Origin: Streptomyces sp. A1136
GTDB taxonomy: Bacteria; Actinomycetota; Actinomycetes; Streptomycetales; Streptomycetaceae
Assembly (NCBI RefSeq): GCF_004795055.1
Contig: NZ_SSBJ01000039.1
Location: 1-62,748, forward strand
Length of the DNA stretch: 62,748 nucleotides
Direction: 5' to 3'
The notes beneath the pieces were generated by a model, which saw only the letters and a list, made by a program, of their open reading frames with translations, was not told the DNA's origin and did no database searches. The translations under genes and the position numbers were made by a program. Of this stretch, positions 41,818-54,736 are shown one piece after another. Position 1 is the first letter of the stretch. Every line of letters begins with the position of its first letter.

Positions 41818-42501
41818 CTACCCGTGAGCCGCCGCGCCGCCTGCCTCGCCCCCGTGGCCGGGTCCGGCCGCGTACGCGAGCGGGGGTGCGATCGCTTGCG
41901 CGTCCGCCCCCTCCGCGACCCACAGGGCGATGAACAGCGCGGCGGTCGCTTCCAGGAGTCCGGCCCGATCGAGACCGCCGCCGGCCACGGGCTCGCAGCC
42001 CACGTCCCGCACCAACTCGCCCACACGCACGAGGGCCGCCTCGTCGTCCCCGCAGACCGGCACGGCAAGTGGTCGCCCGTCGAAGACGGGGGGCCGCATG
42101 CGCCACACGTCCTCGTGGCAGAGGTTGAAGGCCTTCACCACATGCGCTCCCGGTGCCGCCTCGGCAAGTCGCCGCGCGGCCGAGGGTCCTCCTTCCGTGA
42201 GCAGCCGGAAGCCCGGTCCGAGCGGGTTGGAGCAGTCGAGCAGCACCTTGCCCGCCAAGGCTTCGCGCAGCTCCCGTGCCACGTCCGCTCCCGCCCCGAA
42301 GGGCAGCGCGGCCAACACCACCTGGCCGGACTCGGCCGCCGCGCGCAGACCGGCGGGCCTCGCGCCGCCCCCCATGCGCGTCGCGAGCCGCTCCGCCTTG
42401 TGTGCGTCCCGTCCCCCGATGACCACCTCGTGGCCGGCCCGCACCCAGTGGGTGGCGAGCGCCTGCGCCATGTTGCCCGTGCCCAGTACGCCGATTCTCA
42501 T
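41818..42501 (-). CDS. F420/NADP oxidoreductase-like dinucleotide-binding protein
   Basis: This 227-residue protein has the N-terminal Rossmann motif IGVLGTGNMAQALATHWVRA, then VVIGGRDAHKAERLA, LLDCSNPLGPGF and the HVVKAFN segment, the pattern of NADPH-dependent F420 reductases and NAD-binding F420_oxidored proteins. It may reduce F420 or a related substrate. ATG 42501 has GAGAGGG eight bases upstream. It is divergent from an HxlR regulator, 74 bases away. Confidence 0.83.
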   Translation of the reverse strand: MRIGVLGTGNMAQALATHWVRAGHEVVIGGRDAHKAERLATRMGGGARPAGLRAAAESGQVVLAALPFGAGADVARELREALAGKVLLDCSNPLGPGFRLLTEGGPSAARRLAEAAPGAHVVKAFNLCHEDVWRMRPPVFDGRPLAVPVCGDDEAALVRVGELVRDVGCEPVAGGGLDRAGLLEATAALFIALWVAEGADAQAIAPPLAYAAGPGHGGEAGGAAAHG

Positions 42502-42563
42502 CACGCGGTCCCTCTCCGTGCCTGCTTCGACCGTTCACATCGACGCTAGAAGGCCGTTCGGGC

Positions 42564-42573
42564 ACCATTTGGT
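42564..42573. promoter_or_regulatory. Palindrome ACCATTTGGT at the HxlR gene start
   Basis: ACCA-TT-TGGT ends two bases before GTG 42576, inside the 74-base divergent gap. HxlR proteins often bind such TACC/GGTA-like palindromes, so it may be the site through which the regulator controls itself and the reductase. Confidence 0.35.
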
Positions 42574-42575
42574 AT

Positions 42576-42956
42576 GTGACCACCGACGCCTTCCTCGCCG
42601 ACTGCCGCGCGCGCCTCGCCTTCGACCTGCTCTCCAACACCTGGAACTCCGTGGTGGTCTGGGCGCTGCGCGACGGGCCCTCCCGCCCGGTCGAACTGCA
42701 GGAGCGGATCGGGGGCATCAGTTCGAAGGTCCTCACCGAGACCCTGCGGCGGCTGCAGTCCAACGGACTCGTCGACCGGCGGGCAGACCCCGACGTGCCG
42801 TCACGGGTCGAGTACCGGCTCACCCCTCTGGGCCGCACCTTGCTGGCCCCCATCGACGCCGTCGGCGCATGGGGCTTCGAGTACGGCGATCAGGTCCTGG
42901 CCGCCCAGGAAACAGCTCGCACCCCCGCCCCCCGGTCTTCTCGGCCGACTTGTTAG
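42576..42956 (+). CDS. HxlR family winged-helix regulator
   Basis: This 126-residue protein has the HxlR core: LLSNTWNSVVVWALRDGPSR, ELQERIGGISSKVLTETLRR and GLVDRRADPDVPSRVEYRLT with PLGRTL. HxlR regulators respond to aldehydes or quinone-like electrophiles. It faces the F420-type reductase, which it likely regulates. GTG 42576; a nearby ATG at 42574 is out of frame. Confidence 0.88.
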   Translation: MTTDAFLADCRARLAFDLLSNTWNSVVVWALRDGPSRPVELQERIGGISSKVLTETLRRLQSNGLVDRRADPDVPSRVEYRLTPLGRTLLAPIDAVGAWGFEYGDQVLAAQETARTPAPRSSRPTC

Positions 42957-42981
42957 ACGGGTCGACAGCGGGAGCGGCGTG

Positions 42982-43737
42982 TCAGGCCCCGGCCGTGGCC
43001 GGTATGTGCGTCCGCAGGGGCCACGCCGTGTCGATCACGGCGTCCGGGCTCCCCTGCCCACGGAGGTACGCCTGGAAGTCACGGGCCCAGCGGGCGTGCC
43101 AGGCGCCCTGACGGTCATGCAGGTCCGCCGGGCTGAGCGCGGCCACCTCCGGATGCCGGGCCGCTATCGCCCGCGCCACCTGGACCGCCGCCAGCGCGTC
43201 CGCCCCCGCGTCGTGCGCGGCGTCGAGGACGACGCCGTACACCCCGCACACCGCCTCCAGGGTGCGCTTCCCGCGCCGGTAGCGGTCCACGGCACGGTCG
43301 ATGGTCAGCGGGTCCACCACCGGCCCCGTCCGCGCGCCGCCCAGCCGGTCCGCGAGCGACGGCAGCCCGTGCCGGGCCAACTCCGCCGTCAGCAACGACA
43401 GATCGAAGGCGGCGTTGTAGGCGACGACCACCGCGCCGCGCAGCCAGTGGTCGGTCAAGGCCCTCGCCACCTCGTCGGCGACCTGCCGCACCGGCCGGCC
43501 CTCCGCGACGGCCCGCGCCGTACTGATGCCGTGGATCGCGGAGGCCTGTTCCGGGATCGGTATCCCCGGGTCCGCGAGCCAGGCCCGCCGCTCCCGCACC
43601 TCGTCACCACGCACCTCGACGACCGCGGCCGTCACGATCCGGGACTCCCCCGGCTCCGTGCCCGTCGTCTCCAGATCGAATCCGACCAGCGCTCCCCCGT
43701 GCCACGCCACCACGGCGTCCCTCCCCCGTACCTGCAT
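42982..43737 (-). CDS. DEDDh 3'-5' exonuclease (DnaQ-like)
   Basis: This 251-residue protein has the exonuclease motifs FDLETTG (Exo I), VVVAYNAAFDLSLL (Exo II) and AHDAGADALAAVQVA (Exo III, H-x4-D), so the catalytic DEDDh set is complete. It may act in proofreading or repair; no polymerase is fused. ATG 43737 (MQVRGRDAVVAWHGG) is preferred over a further upstream GTG. It is 39 bases from the HEPN gene on the same strand. Confidence 0.87.
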   Translation of the reverse strand: MQVRGRDAVVAWHGGALVGFDLETTGTEPGESRIVTAAVVEVRGDEVRERRAWLADPGIPIPEQASAIHGISTARAVAEGRPVRQVADEVARALTDHWLRGAVVVAYNAAFDLSLLTAELARHGLPSLADRLGGARTGPVVDPLTIDRAVDRYRRGKRTLEAVCGVYGVVLDAAHDAGADALAAVQVARAIAARHPEVAALSPADLHDRQGAWHARWARDFQAYLRGQGSPDAVIDTAWPLRTHIPATAGA

Positions 43738-43776
43738 CCGGTCAACGGCTTTCAGCCTGCCACGGGCCACTGACAG

Positions 43777-45036
43777 TCAGGACACCGGCCGGGAATCCTC
43801 CCAAACCGACTCGAATTCCTCCCGATACGTGGTGAAAAGTCCGTGCTCGGCGTCTTTCGGAACCCCCCGCCCGCCCCCGCGCAAGACCAGTACGGGCGCC
43901 TCCATGCCCCGCGCCCGCCGCAGGTACGACTGGACCACCGCGATGCCCGAGGACTCCCCCTCCACCAGGTACGCCGTGAAGCGGGGCGTCTCGTCGAAGA
44001 CGTGGATCTCGAACCGTGACGCGTCCCGCAGGCCGGCTCGCACCCGCCGCACGTGCAGGATGTTCATCTCCACGGAACGGCTCAGCTCGCCCTTGCGCAG
44101 CCCCAGCTCCCGCTCGCGCCGCTTGACGGCGCTGCTCGCCGGGTTCAGGAACAGCAGCCGCACCCGGCAGCCCGCCTCCGTGAGCCGGACGAGTCTTCGG
44201 CCGGAGAAGTTCTGGACCAGCAGGTTGAGGCCTATGCCGATGGCGTCCAGCCGCCGCGCGCCCCCGAACAGGTCCTCCGCAGGGAGCTGGCGCTGGAGCC
44301 GCACCCGGTCGGGGTGGACGGAGATGACGTCGGCGTACCGGTCCCCCACCAGGTCCTCGACCGCGTCGATCGGCAGCCGGTCCGCCGCCGGACTGCCCGC
44401 GCCGCCGCCCAGTACCTCCAACAGCCGCGCGGAGGCCCGCTCGGCCTGTTCCAGGACCGGCCGCGAGAGCGCCCGGTTGCGGGAGACCACGTTCCGGGTG
44501 ACCTCCAGCTCGTCCAGGGCCAGCTCGATCTCCCGGCGGTCGTCGAAGTACGGTTCGAAGCACGGCCAGTGTTGGACCATCAGCTCGCGCAGTTGGGGCA
44601 GCGTCAGGAAGCTCAGCACGTTGTCGTCGGCCGGGTCCAGCAGGTAGCCCTTGCGCCGGCTGACCTCGCGTACGGCCACCGCCCGCTGGACCCACTCCTG
44701 CCCGGCGGGCCCCGCCGCCGCGACGACCCAGTCGTCCTGGCCGTGCACGGGCTCGTAGATGGGCCTCAGCACGGCGCCGACGACGGCCCGCAGCCGCTGC
44801 TCGATGAGGTTCAGCCAGATGTAGGCGCGCCCGGCCCGTTGCGCGCGGGTGCGGACCTCGCTCCACGCGTCCGCGCCCCAGTCCAGTTCGGCCCCGGCCC
44901 GGGCGCTGCCGGACTCGGGCGGGGCCAGGGACACCGCCCCGGCCGGCACCCCGGCCTGCGCGCTTCCAGCGGCGTCCGCCGGGCCACCCTCGTGCCCGCT
45001 GTCACCAGGGGGCAGCTCCAGACCTCCCGAGCTCAC
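43777..45036 (-). CDS. SAV2148-type HEPN domain protein
   Basis: This 419-residue protein matches the Streptomyces SAV2148 HEPN family I know by name. It has an acidic Ser/Gly/Ala-rich N-terminus, a helical HEPN-like region (RAGRAYIWLNLIEQRLRAVV, then LSFLTLPQLRELMVQHWPCF) and a second half with VEDLVGDRYADVISVHPDRV and a phospholipase-D-like region (LLVQNFSGRRLVRLTEAGCR, AYLVEGESSGIAVVQSYLRR). HEPN proteins are often RNases, but the R-x4-6-H motif is not obvious. GTG 45036 has AAGGCGG upstream; the longer frame beyond it lacks coding codon use. Confidence 0.75.
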   Translation of the reverse strand: MSSGGLELPPGDSGHEGGPADAAGSAQAGVPAGAVSLAPPESGSARAGAELDWGADAWSEVRTRAQRAGRAYIWLNLIEQRLRAVVGAVLRPIYEPVHGQDDWVVAAAGPAGQEWVQRAVAVREVSRRKGYLLDPADDNVLSFLTLPQLRELMVQHWPCFEPYFDDRREIELALDELEVTRNVVSRNRALSRPVLEQAERASARLLEVLGGGAGSPAADRLPIDAVEDLVGDRYADVISVHPDRVRLQRQLPAEDLFGGARRLDAIGIGLNLLVQNFSGRRLVRLTEAGCRVRLLFLNPASSAVKRRERELGLRKGELSRSVEMNILHVRRVRAGLRDASRFEIHVFDETPRFTAYLVEGESSGIAVVQSYLRRARGMEAPVLVLRGGGRGVPKDAEHGLFTTYREEFESVWEDSRPVS

Positions 45037-45161
45037 CCGTGCACCGCCTTCTGCGTCTGGACGCCCGTCTCCAGTGATCACGGAAGGGTACTCCGCGCGC
45101 GCGGCCCGACGCAGCCCGATGGTCCCTAGACCGACCGGCCGTTGACCCATTATCCGATGCC

Positions 45162-45200
45162 CGGACAGTCCGCTGACCCGGATATCAGCTCTCCGGGTCA
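45162..45200. promoter_or_regulatory. Two adjacent perfect palindromes in the HEPN/glgX divergent gap
   Basis: CGGACAGTCCG at 45162-45172 is followed at once by TGACCCGGA-N9-TCCGGGTCA (45174-45200), a perfect 9-9-9 inverted repeat. They lie about 122 bases before glgX and 126 bases before the HEPN gene. They are strong operator candidates. The rest of the 285-base gap shows no gene. Confidence 0.5.
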
Positions 45201-45321
45201 CCCGGTAGAACCATCCCAAGTCCACGCGTGGAGGCCTCCTTTCGGGGAAGATCTGGCAGAGACGTTGTCCATGCCCGATCAGCCGGGACGTCAGCCGACA
45301 CCGAGGGAAGAGTCGTTATCT

Positions 45322-47442
<2,121 letters not shown>

Positions 47443-47582
47443 GGCGGTGTCGCGCGTAGCGCCGGCCGGGTCGCGCGCGGGCCCGGCGGTACGCGCTCGG
47501 CGCTGCGGGGGGGGGAAGGCGCGCGTCACCCGGATGCGGGGCGAATGGCAAGGAATCCGGCTGGGCGGGTACCTAGGTTCTC

Positions 47583-49829
47583 ATGAGCCAGTCATACGAT
47601 CGCGCCCGACCGACATCCGTCCCGGCCGTCGGCACGCCGGCCTCCACCTACCGTATCCAGCTCTGTCCCGAGTTCCCGTTCGCGGCCGCCGAGGCGGCCG
47701 TGCCGTACCTCGCCACGCTCGGCGTGTCCCACCTGCACCTCTCCCCCTCCCTGGAGGCGGTACCCGGCTCCACGCACGGGTACGACGTCACCGACCACTC
47801 CCGGGTGCGCGAGGAGCTCGGCGGCGAGGCCGGGCTGCGCGCGCTCGCCCGCACCGCGCGCGAGCACGGGCTCGGCCTCGTGCTGGACATCGTGCCGAAC
47901 CACATGGCGGTGCCCGCGCCGCTGCGCCTCAACGGGGCCCTGTGGGAGGTCCTGCGGGACGGACCCCGCTCCCCCTACGCGCGCTGGTTCGACATCGACT
48001 GGGAGGCCGGCGGCGGGCAGGTGCTGCTGCCGGTGCTCACGGGCCCCTTGGAGGTGGAGTCCCTCAGGGTCGACGGCGAGGTGCTGCGCTACGGCGACCA
48101 CGAGTTCCCGCTGCGGGAGGGGACGGCCGGGCTGCCGCTGCCGGAGCTGGCGGCGGCGCAGTTCTACCGGCCGGCGTTCTGGCGCGAGGCCCGGACCTCC
48201 CTCAACTACCGTCGCTTCTTCACCATCTCCGACCTCATCGGGGTCCGGGTGGAGGACCCGGAGGTCTTCTCCGCGACCCACGCCAAGATCCTCGAACTGG
48301 TGCGGGACGGGGTGCTCCAGGGGCTGCGGATCGACCACGTGGACGGGCTGGCGGACCCCGAGGGATACCTGCGGCGGCTGCGGGCCGAGGCGGGCGAGGG
48401 CTGCTGGGTGGTGGTGGAGAAGATCCTGGCCCGCTCCGAACGCCTGCCCGCCTCCTGGCCGGTGGCCGGCACCACCGGATATGACGCGCTGCACCGGGTG
48501 GACGGGGTGTTCACCGATCCCGTCGGAGCGGCCGAACTGGCGCGGGACTACGTCAAGTCCACGGACGCGGAATCCTGGGCGGAGACGGCGGAGGCGTGCG
48601 CCCGGGAGGTGCTGACCGGCGACCTGGCGGCCGAGCTGGCCACGCTGGAACGGATGGCGGGCGCTGAACTGCGCTCAGCCGTGCTGGAGTTGTTGGTCGC
48701 CAACCCGGTCTACCGGCCCTATCCGGGAGGCCCAGGACTGCCGCCCGAGGCCTTGGAGCGGGCGGCCGCACTGGCCGGCGCCGACCCGGTGGCCGCCGTG
48801 CTGGACCTCCTGCGCCGCGACCGCGCGTTCGAGGCGCGCTTCGCCCAGACGTCGGCGGCCCTGCGCGCCAAGTCCCTGGAGGACCGGGCCTTCTACCGCT
48901 GGGCCCCGCTGCTGTCGGCGACGGAGGTGGGCGGGGAACCCGGCGACCCGGCGGTGTCGGTCGAGGACTTCCACGCGTACTGCGCCGACCTGGAGCGCGA
49001 CTGGCCGGCCTCCGGGACGGCGCTGTCCACGCACGACACGAAGCGCAGCGCCGACGTACGGGCCCGGATCTCCGTGCTCTCGCAGGCGCCGGAGCTGATG
49101 GCGGGGGCCGGCGCGGTCCCGGACGCGCAGCTGGCGTGGGTGGCCCGGCAGAGCGCGCTGGGCCTGGGACAGATCCCCGAGCGGGAACCCCGGCTGGCGG
49201 CGGCCCTGCTCAAGGGGGCCCGTGAGGCGGCGCTGCGGACGTCCTGGACCGACCCGGACGAGGAGTACGAGGGGGGCATCGTCGCCCCGCCCGAGGTGGA
49301 CCTCCCACCGGACCTGGCGGAGGCGGCCCGCGCCAATGTGCTGGGCATGACCCTGCTGCACCTTGCCATGCCGGGGGTTCCGGAGGTGTACCAGGGGGCG
49401 GAGAGCGAGTACCGGGCCCTGGTCGACCCGGACAACCGCCGGCCGGTCGTCTTCCCCCGAGAGGAGTTGGCCCGGCTCGACGGGGGCGGTGTCCCGCACG
49501 GTCTGGCGGGCGAGAAGCTGGCCCTGTCGGCGGCCCTGCTGCGGCTGCGGCGTGCCCGGCCCGAGCTGTTCACGGGCTACCGGCCGCTGGCGGCCCGGGG
49601 TCCGGCGGCCGACCACTGCGTGGCCTTCGGCCGCTCGCCGGGCCTGGTCGCGGTCGCCACCCGGCTCTCGCACCGGCTCGCCGGCGGGGGCGGCTGGCGT
49701 GACACGGCCCTGCCCCTCCCGCCGGGCCGCTGGACGCCGCTGCTGCACGAGGGCTCGTACGAGGGCGAGGCGCTGCTGTCGCACCTGCTGGCCGACAGCC
49801 CGGCGGTGGCCCTGGTCCGGGCCGAGTAG
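47583..49829 (+). CDS. treY: Malto-oligosyltrehalose synthase TreY
   Basis: This 748-residue GH13 enzyme converts the reducing end of malto-oligosaccharides to a trehalosyl unit. TreY signatures: STYRIQLCPEFPF, LEAVPGSTHGYDVTD, VLDIVPNHMA, LRIDHVDGLADPEGYLRRLR, WVVVEKIL and TALSTHDTKRSADVRARI. Length is normal. It starts 140 bases after glgX, so a shared transcript is possible, and a hairpin terminator follows. Confidence 0.94.
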   Translation: MSQSYDRARPTSVPAVGTPASTYRIQLCPEFPFAAAEAAVPYLATLGVSHLHLSPSLEAVPGSTHGYDVTDHSRVREELGGEAGLRALARTAREHGLGLVLDIVPNHMAVPAPLRLNGALWEVLRDGPRSPYARWFDIDWEAGGGQVLLPVLTGPLEVESLRVDGEVLRYGDHEFPLREGTAGLPLPELAAAQFYRPAFWREARTSLNYRRFFTISDLIGVRVEDPEVFSATHAKILELVRDGVLQGLRIDHVDGLADPEGYLRRLRAEAGEGCWVVVEKILARSERLPASWPVAGTTGYDALHRVDGVFTDPVGAAELARDYVKSTDAESWAETAEACAREVLTGDLAAELATLERMAGAELRSAVLELLVANPVYRPYPGGPGLPPEALERAAALAGADPVAAVLDLLRRDRAFEARFAQTSAALRAKSLEDRAFYRWAPLLSATEVGGEPGDPAVSVEDFHAYCADLERDWPASGTALSTHDTKRSADVRARISVLSQAPELMAGAGAVPDAQLAWVARQSALGLGQIPEREPRLAAALLKGAREAALRTSWTDPDEEYEGGIVAPPEVDLPPDLAEAARANVLGMTLLHLAMPGVPEVYQGAESEYRALVDPDNRRPVVFPREELARLDGGGVPHGLAGEKLALSAALLRLRRARPELFTGYRPLAARGPAADHCVAFGRSPGLVAVATRLSHRLAGGGGWRDTALPLPPGRWTPLLHEGSYEGEALLSHLLADSPAVALVRAE

Positions 49830-49853
49830 GCGCTGCCGTACCCGGGGTCCGGT

Positions 49854-49877
49854 CGCGGTCGTCGGCGCACGACCGCG
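49854..49877 (+). terminator. Terminator hairpin after treY
   Basis: CGCGGTCGT/ACGACCGCG, a perfect nine-base stem with a six-base loop, 24 bases past the stop codon. Confidence 0.55.
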
Positions 49878-49963
49878 CCCGGCGCCTCGGGGATCGCGAC
49901 CGGCGCCGAGGCCCCTACCTCGGGGGACGCCCCCCGGAGCGCTGCCGGAGTTACCCTCCCAGG

Positions 49964-50329
49964 ATGGAACGCGCAGAGGTTCTGAAGCGAGTCATCGGCA
50001 TCCTCACCGAAGCCCAGGAGATCCGCAGGGCGGCCGAGGCAGGGGAGGAGGACGAGGTCCCCGCGGCGGAAGCGGGGGTCGTCACCCAGCTGCTGAACGA
50101 GATGCTGCCCTCGATCAGCGTTCCGGCCGAGTCCTCCCCGCAGCAGGTCGCCCGCCTGGTCGCCGAGGCGCTCGGTCCGGCCCTGCACACGATGGTCGCC
50201 GGCTTCAGCCTGGCCTTCACCAGTCTCGCGATGGCGCACGACAGCGGTCGCACGGACCTCTCCTCGATCCAGGTCCTGCAGCAGCTCGCCCTCGAAGTGG
50301 AGTCGGGGGCCTTCGACGAGGACTCCTGA
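49964..50329 (+). CDS. Small helical protein of unknown function
   Basis: This 121-residue acidic protein is predicted helical, with MERAEVLKRVIGILTEAQEI at the N-terminus and QQVARLVAEALGPALHTMVA and FSLAFTSLAMAHDSG in the middle. I do not recognise the family. There is no signal peptide, and the central helix is amphipathic rather than clearly membrane. It is followed by a strong hairpin, so it is probably transcribed alone. Confidence 0.7.
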   Translation: MERAEVLKRVIGILTEAQEIRRAAEAGEEDEVPAAEAGVVTQLLNEMLPSISVPAESSPQQVARLVAEALGPALHTMVAGFSLAFTSLAMAHDSGRTDLSSIQVLQQLALEVESGAFDEDS

Positions 50330-50344
50330 GGCCCGGACCCGGGA

Positions 50345-50364
50345 CCCGGGGCGCCCGCCCCGGG
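50345..50364 (+). terminator. Terminator hairpin after the 121-residue gene
   Basis: CCCGGGGCG-CC-CGCCCCGGG, a perfect nine-base stem 15 bases past the stop, followed by CGTCTTGT. Confidence 0.6.
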
Positions 50365-50489
50365 CGTCTTGTGGATCGTCCCCCGGATCACTGCCGGCGA
50401 GGCGTTGGCCAGCGCTTTTCCCGGATTTCCGGAGAAATGAGAGGCGCGCGGAGCAGTACGGGGAGTGCGCGGCGGGCATGGCATGAGGT

Positions 50490-51752
50490 GTGACCCTCCT
50501 ACGAGACATGCGCTACCCCACCCCGCACCAACTTGCCCTGGCCGCACGCTCCCTGGCGGACGAACACCCGGCCCGGGCCCGGGTCCGCCGCGTCGGTCTC
50601 TCCCGGGGCGGGGAACCGCTCTGGTTGCTGTCCGTCGACGCCGCGCGGCCGGACGAGAACGTACTGGTCGTCGCCGGGGCGCACGCCAACGAGCCCGTCG
50701 GCGGGGCGACCGCGCTCGCCCTGGCCCGCCGCATCATCGCCGAGCCGGCCGCCGCCAACGGCTGCGGCTGGCACTTCCTGCTCTGCGCCGACCCGGACGG
50801 CGCGGCCCTGCACCGCACGCCCCGCCCGTACTCCCTCTTGGACTACCACCGGGCCTTCTTCCGGCCCCAGGGGCCCGAACAGCCCGAGTGGGCGCCGTCT
50901 TTACTGCCCCCGGACCGGCTGCCGCCCGAGACGACGGCCCTGATCTCGCTGATCGACGAACTGCGACCCGTCCTCCAGCTCTCCCTGCACGCCACCGACC
51001 TCGGGGGCTCCTGGGTGCAGCTCACCCAGGACATACCCGGCCTCGCGGAGCCGTTCGCCAAGTCGGCCGCCGAGCTGCGCATCCCGGTCGAGACCGGGGC
51101 GTCGGACGCCATCGGCTGGCCCTCGCCGGGGCCGGGGATCTTCGTCATGCCCGAGCCGGGGAGCGGCCCCGACGGGTCCTTCCACCCAGAGGACACCCGG
51201 CTGAGCACCTGGTACCACGCCCACCGCTACGCGGGCACCACCGCGATCGTCGAGGTCCCGATGTGGGCCTCCGACTCGGTGGACGACCCGGCTCCGCACC
51301 CCGATCCCCGGCGTGCCCTGCGGATGCTGGCCGCCCGGCTCACCGCCGAAGCCGCCCGGGTGGTCGCCGTGCGGGACGAGGCACGCGACAGCGCGCCGCC
51401 GGGAGGGGTCGCGCCGCTGCTGCGCGCGGTGGACTGGACGCTGGCGCTGATCCCGCGGATCGCCGCCGAGTGGGCCGGCCCTGGGGCTCCCACCGAAGCC
51501 ACGACGGCGCACATCGGCAGCATCGACGCGTTCGGACGGCGGCTGTCGCTGCGCGCCGCCGCGATGCTGCTGCGGGTGCTGCGGGCTCAGGGCCACCCGG
51601 CCGCGGCCGGACTGGACCGGCTCGTCACCGGCTGGTGCGAGGAATTCGCGGCGCGGTTCCAGGCCCGCTGGGTACCGGTGGCCACCCAGGTCGAGCACCA
51701 GTCCCGGACGGCGTTCGCGGCGTGCGAGCGGCTGACGGGGGTCATCCGGTAG
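50490..51752 (+). CDS. M14-type zinc carboxypeptidase-like protein
   Basis: This 420-residue protein has the M14 zinc motif H65-x2-E68 (AGAHANEPVGG), a third ligand His in LSLHATDLGGSW and a catalytic Glu candidate in AIVEVPMW. It may trim peptides or amide-linked compounds. No signal peptide is present, so it is probably cytoplasmic. GTG 50490 has a poorly spaced GAGG, and ATG 50508 (MRYPTPHQLALAAR) is an equal candidate. Its stop overlaps the convergent GNAT gene by 11 bases. Confidence 0.82.
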   Translation: MTLLRDMRYPTPHQLALAARSLADEHPARARVRRVGLSRGGEPLWLLSVDAARPDENVLVVAGAHANEPVGGATALALARRIIAEPAAANGCGWHFLLCADPDGAALHRTPRPYSLLDYHRAFFRPQGPEQPEWAPSLLPPDRLPPETTALISLIDELRPVLQLSLHATDLGGSWVQLTQDIPGLAEPFAKSAAELRIPVETGASDAIGWPSPGPGIFVMPEPGSGPDGSFHPEDTRLSTWYHAHRYAGTTAIVEVPMWASDSVDDPAPHPDPRRALRMLAARLTAEAARVVAVRDEARDSAPPGGVAPLLRAVDWTLALIPRIAAEWAGPGAPTEATTAHIGSIDAFGRRLSLRAAAMLLRVLRAQGHPAAAGLDRLVTGWCEEFAARFQARWVPVATQVEHQSRTAFAACERLTGVIR

Positions 51753-52221
51753 CGGGCGGTCCCACCGGGAGGGAGTAGCGGCGCTTGGGGCGTCCGGTGG
51801 CCCCGAGCCGGTCGTAGAAGCGGATCGCGCCCTCGTTCCAGTCGGGTGTCTGCCACTCGACGTGGCCGAGGCCCCGCTCGCGCGCGACGCCGGCCACGGC
51901 GTCCATCAGCGCGGCGCCCAGGCCGAGCCCGCGCGACTCCTCGGCGAGGTAGAGGCAGTCCATGTGCAGGAAGGGGCGGCCGTCCCAGAACGAGAACTCC
52001 TCGGAGCAGGCGGCGTATCCGGCCACCTCGCCACCCGGGGTCTCGGCGAGCAGCACCCACACGCGCGGGTCGGCCCCGAACAGGGCGGGGCGGAGGCGGT
52101 CCGCCAGACCCGGCGGGCGCTGCCGCGACCTCTCGTACGCGATGTGCTCGTGGATCAGTTCGACGATGCGCGGCAGGTCTTCGGGGCGCGCCGGGCGCAC
52201 CGCGGCTTCGTGTTCGCTCAT
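51742..52221 (-). CDS. GNAT family N-acetyltransferase
   Basis: This 159-residue protein starts VRPARPEDLPRIVELIHEH, has the acetyl-CoA motif LYLAEESRGLGLGAALMDAV and ends with VEWQTPDWNEGAIRFYDRLG. These are the full GNAT motifs. The substrate is unknown. It overlaps the M14 gene tail to tail. Confidence 0.87.
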   Translation of the reverse strand: MSEHEAAVRPARPEDLPRIVELIHEHIAYERSRQRPPGLADRLRPALFGADPRVWVLLAETPGGEVAGYAACSEEFSFWDGRPFLHMDCLYLAEESRGLGLGAALMDAVAGVARERGLGHVEWQTPDWNEGAIRFYDRLGATGRPKRRYSLPVGPPATG

Positions 52222-52273
52222 GCCCCCATCCTGCGCCCCGGCCGGGCCCGCGCCGCGACGGGCCCCGAACGGC

Positions 52274-52837
52274 CTATCCGGCGGAGAGCCGGAAGGACAT
52301 CTGCCCGAAGCCGACCTGGTCGCCGTCGCGGACCATCGCGCAGCCGGTCACCCGTCGTCCGTTGACGGTGGTGCCGTTCGTCGATCCGAGGTCCGTGAGC
52401 ATCCACACGCCGTCGCGCAGGCCCAGTTCGGCGTGCGCCCGCGAGACGGTCTCGTGGCTGAGTCGCAGTCCGTTGCCGGGGTCGCGGCCGATCCGCAGGG
52501 GTGCGGCGCTCGGGTGCGGCATCAGCAGCGTGGGCAACCGCTCCGTGCGCCAGGCGCGGCGGACGCCGACGCCGACGGCCGAGGCACGGCCGACCCAGCC
52601 GAACAGGCGACGCGCCCAGGGGCTTTCGGCCTGCCCGCGCGCCTGGAGGTCGGCGGTCAGTGCGGCCAGTTCCTCGGACCGGCGGGCGACCAGCGCGAGT
52701 TCCATCCGCCGCAGGAAGGTGTCGTGGGACAGCCTGCCCAGCGCGGCCCCTTCGCGGAGCTCGCCGAGGACTCGGTCGCGCTGCGCGTCGGAGACCCGCG
52801 GCGCGGGATAGGCGGGGAACTCGAAACCGGACGTCAC
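52274..52837 (-). CDS. DUF1707-FHA domain protein
   Basis: This 187-residue protein joins an N-terminal DUF1707 (VSDAQRDRVLGELREGAALG, LSHDTFLRRMELALVARRSE) to a C-terminal FHA domain (LRIGRDPGNGLRLSHETVSR, LTDLGSTNGTTVNG). FHA domains bind phosphothreonine, so it may be a target or reader of a Ser/Thr kinase. DUF1707 is often in membrane or kinase-related proteins. GTG 52837 is chosen because codons upstream lack coding bias. It is divergent from treZ, 117 bases away. Confidence 0.85.
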   Translation of the reverse strand: MTSGFEFPAYPAPRVSDAQRDRVLGELREGAALGRLSHDTFLRRMELALVARRSEELAALTADLQARGQAESPWARRLFGWVGRASAVGVGVRRAWRTERLPTLLMPHPSAAPLRIGRDPGNGLRLSHETVSRAHAELGLRDGVWMLTDLGSTNGTTVNGRRVTGCAMVRDGDQVGFGQMSFRLSAG

Positions 52838-52954
52838 AGGGTGATTGTCGGCCCGTCGTGGGCAGAGTGTCCAGAACTCCCCCGCCCCTGACGGGATGAT
52901 GGGCCCGAGTGAGGGCGACAGGGCCAGGTACCGCCGGAGACGAGGGGACCGTCC

Positions 52955-54706
<1,752 letters not shown>

Positions 54707-54736
54707 GCCCGGCGGTGCTCCCGGGACCCTGCGCGC

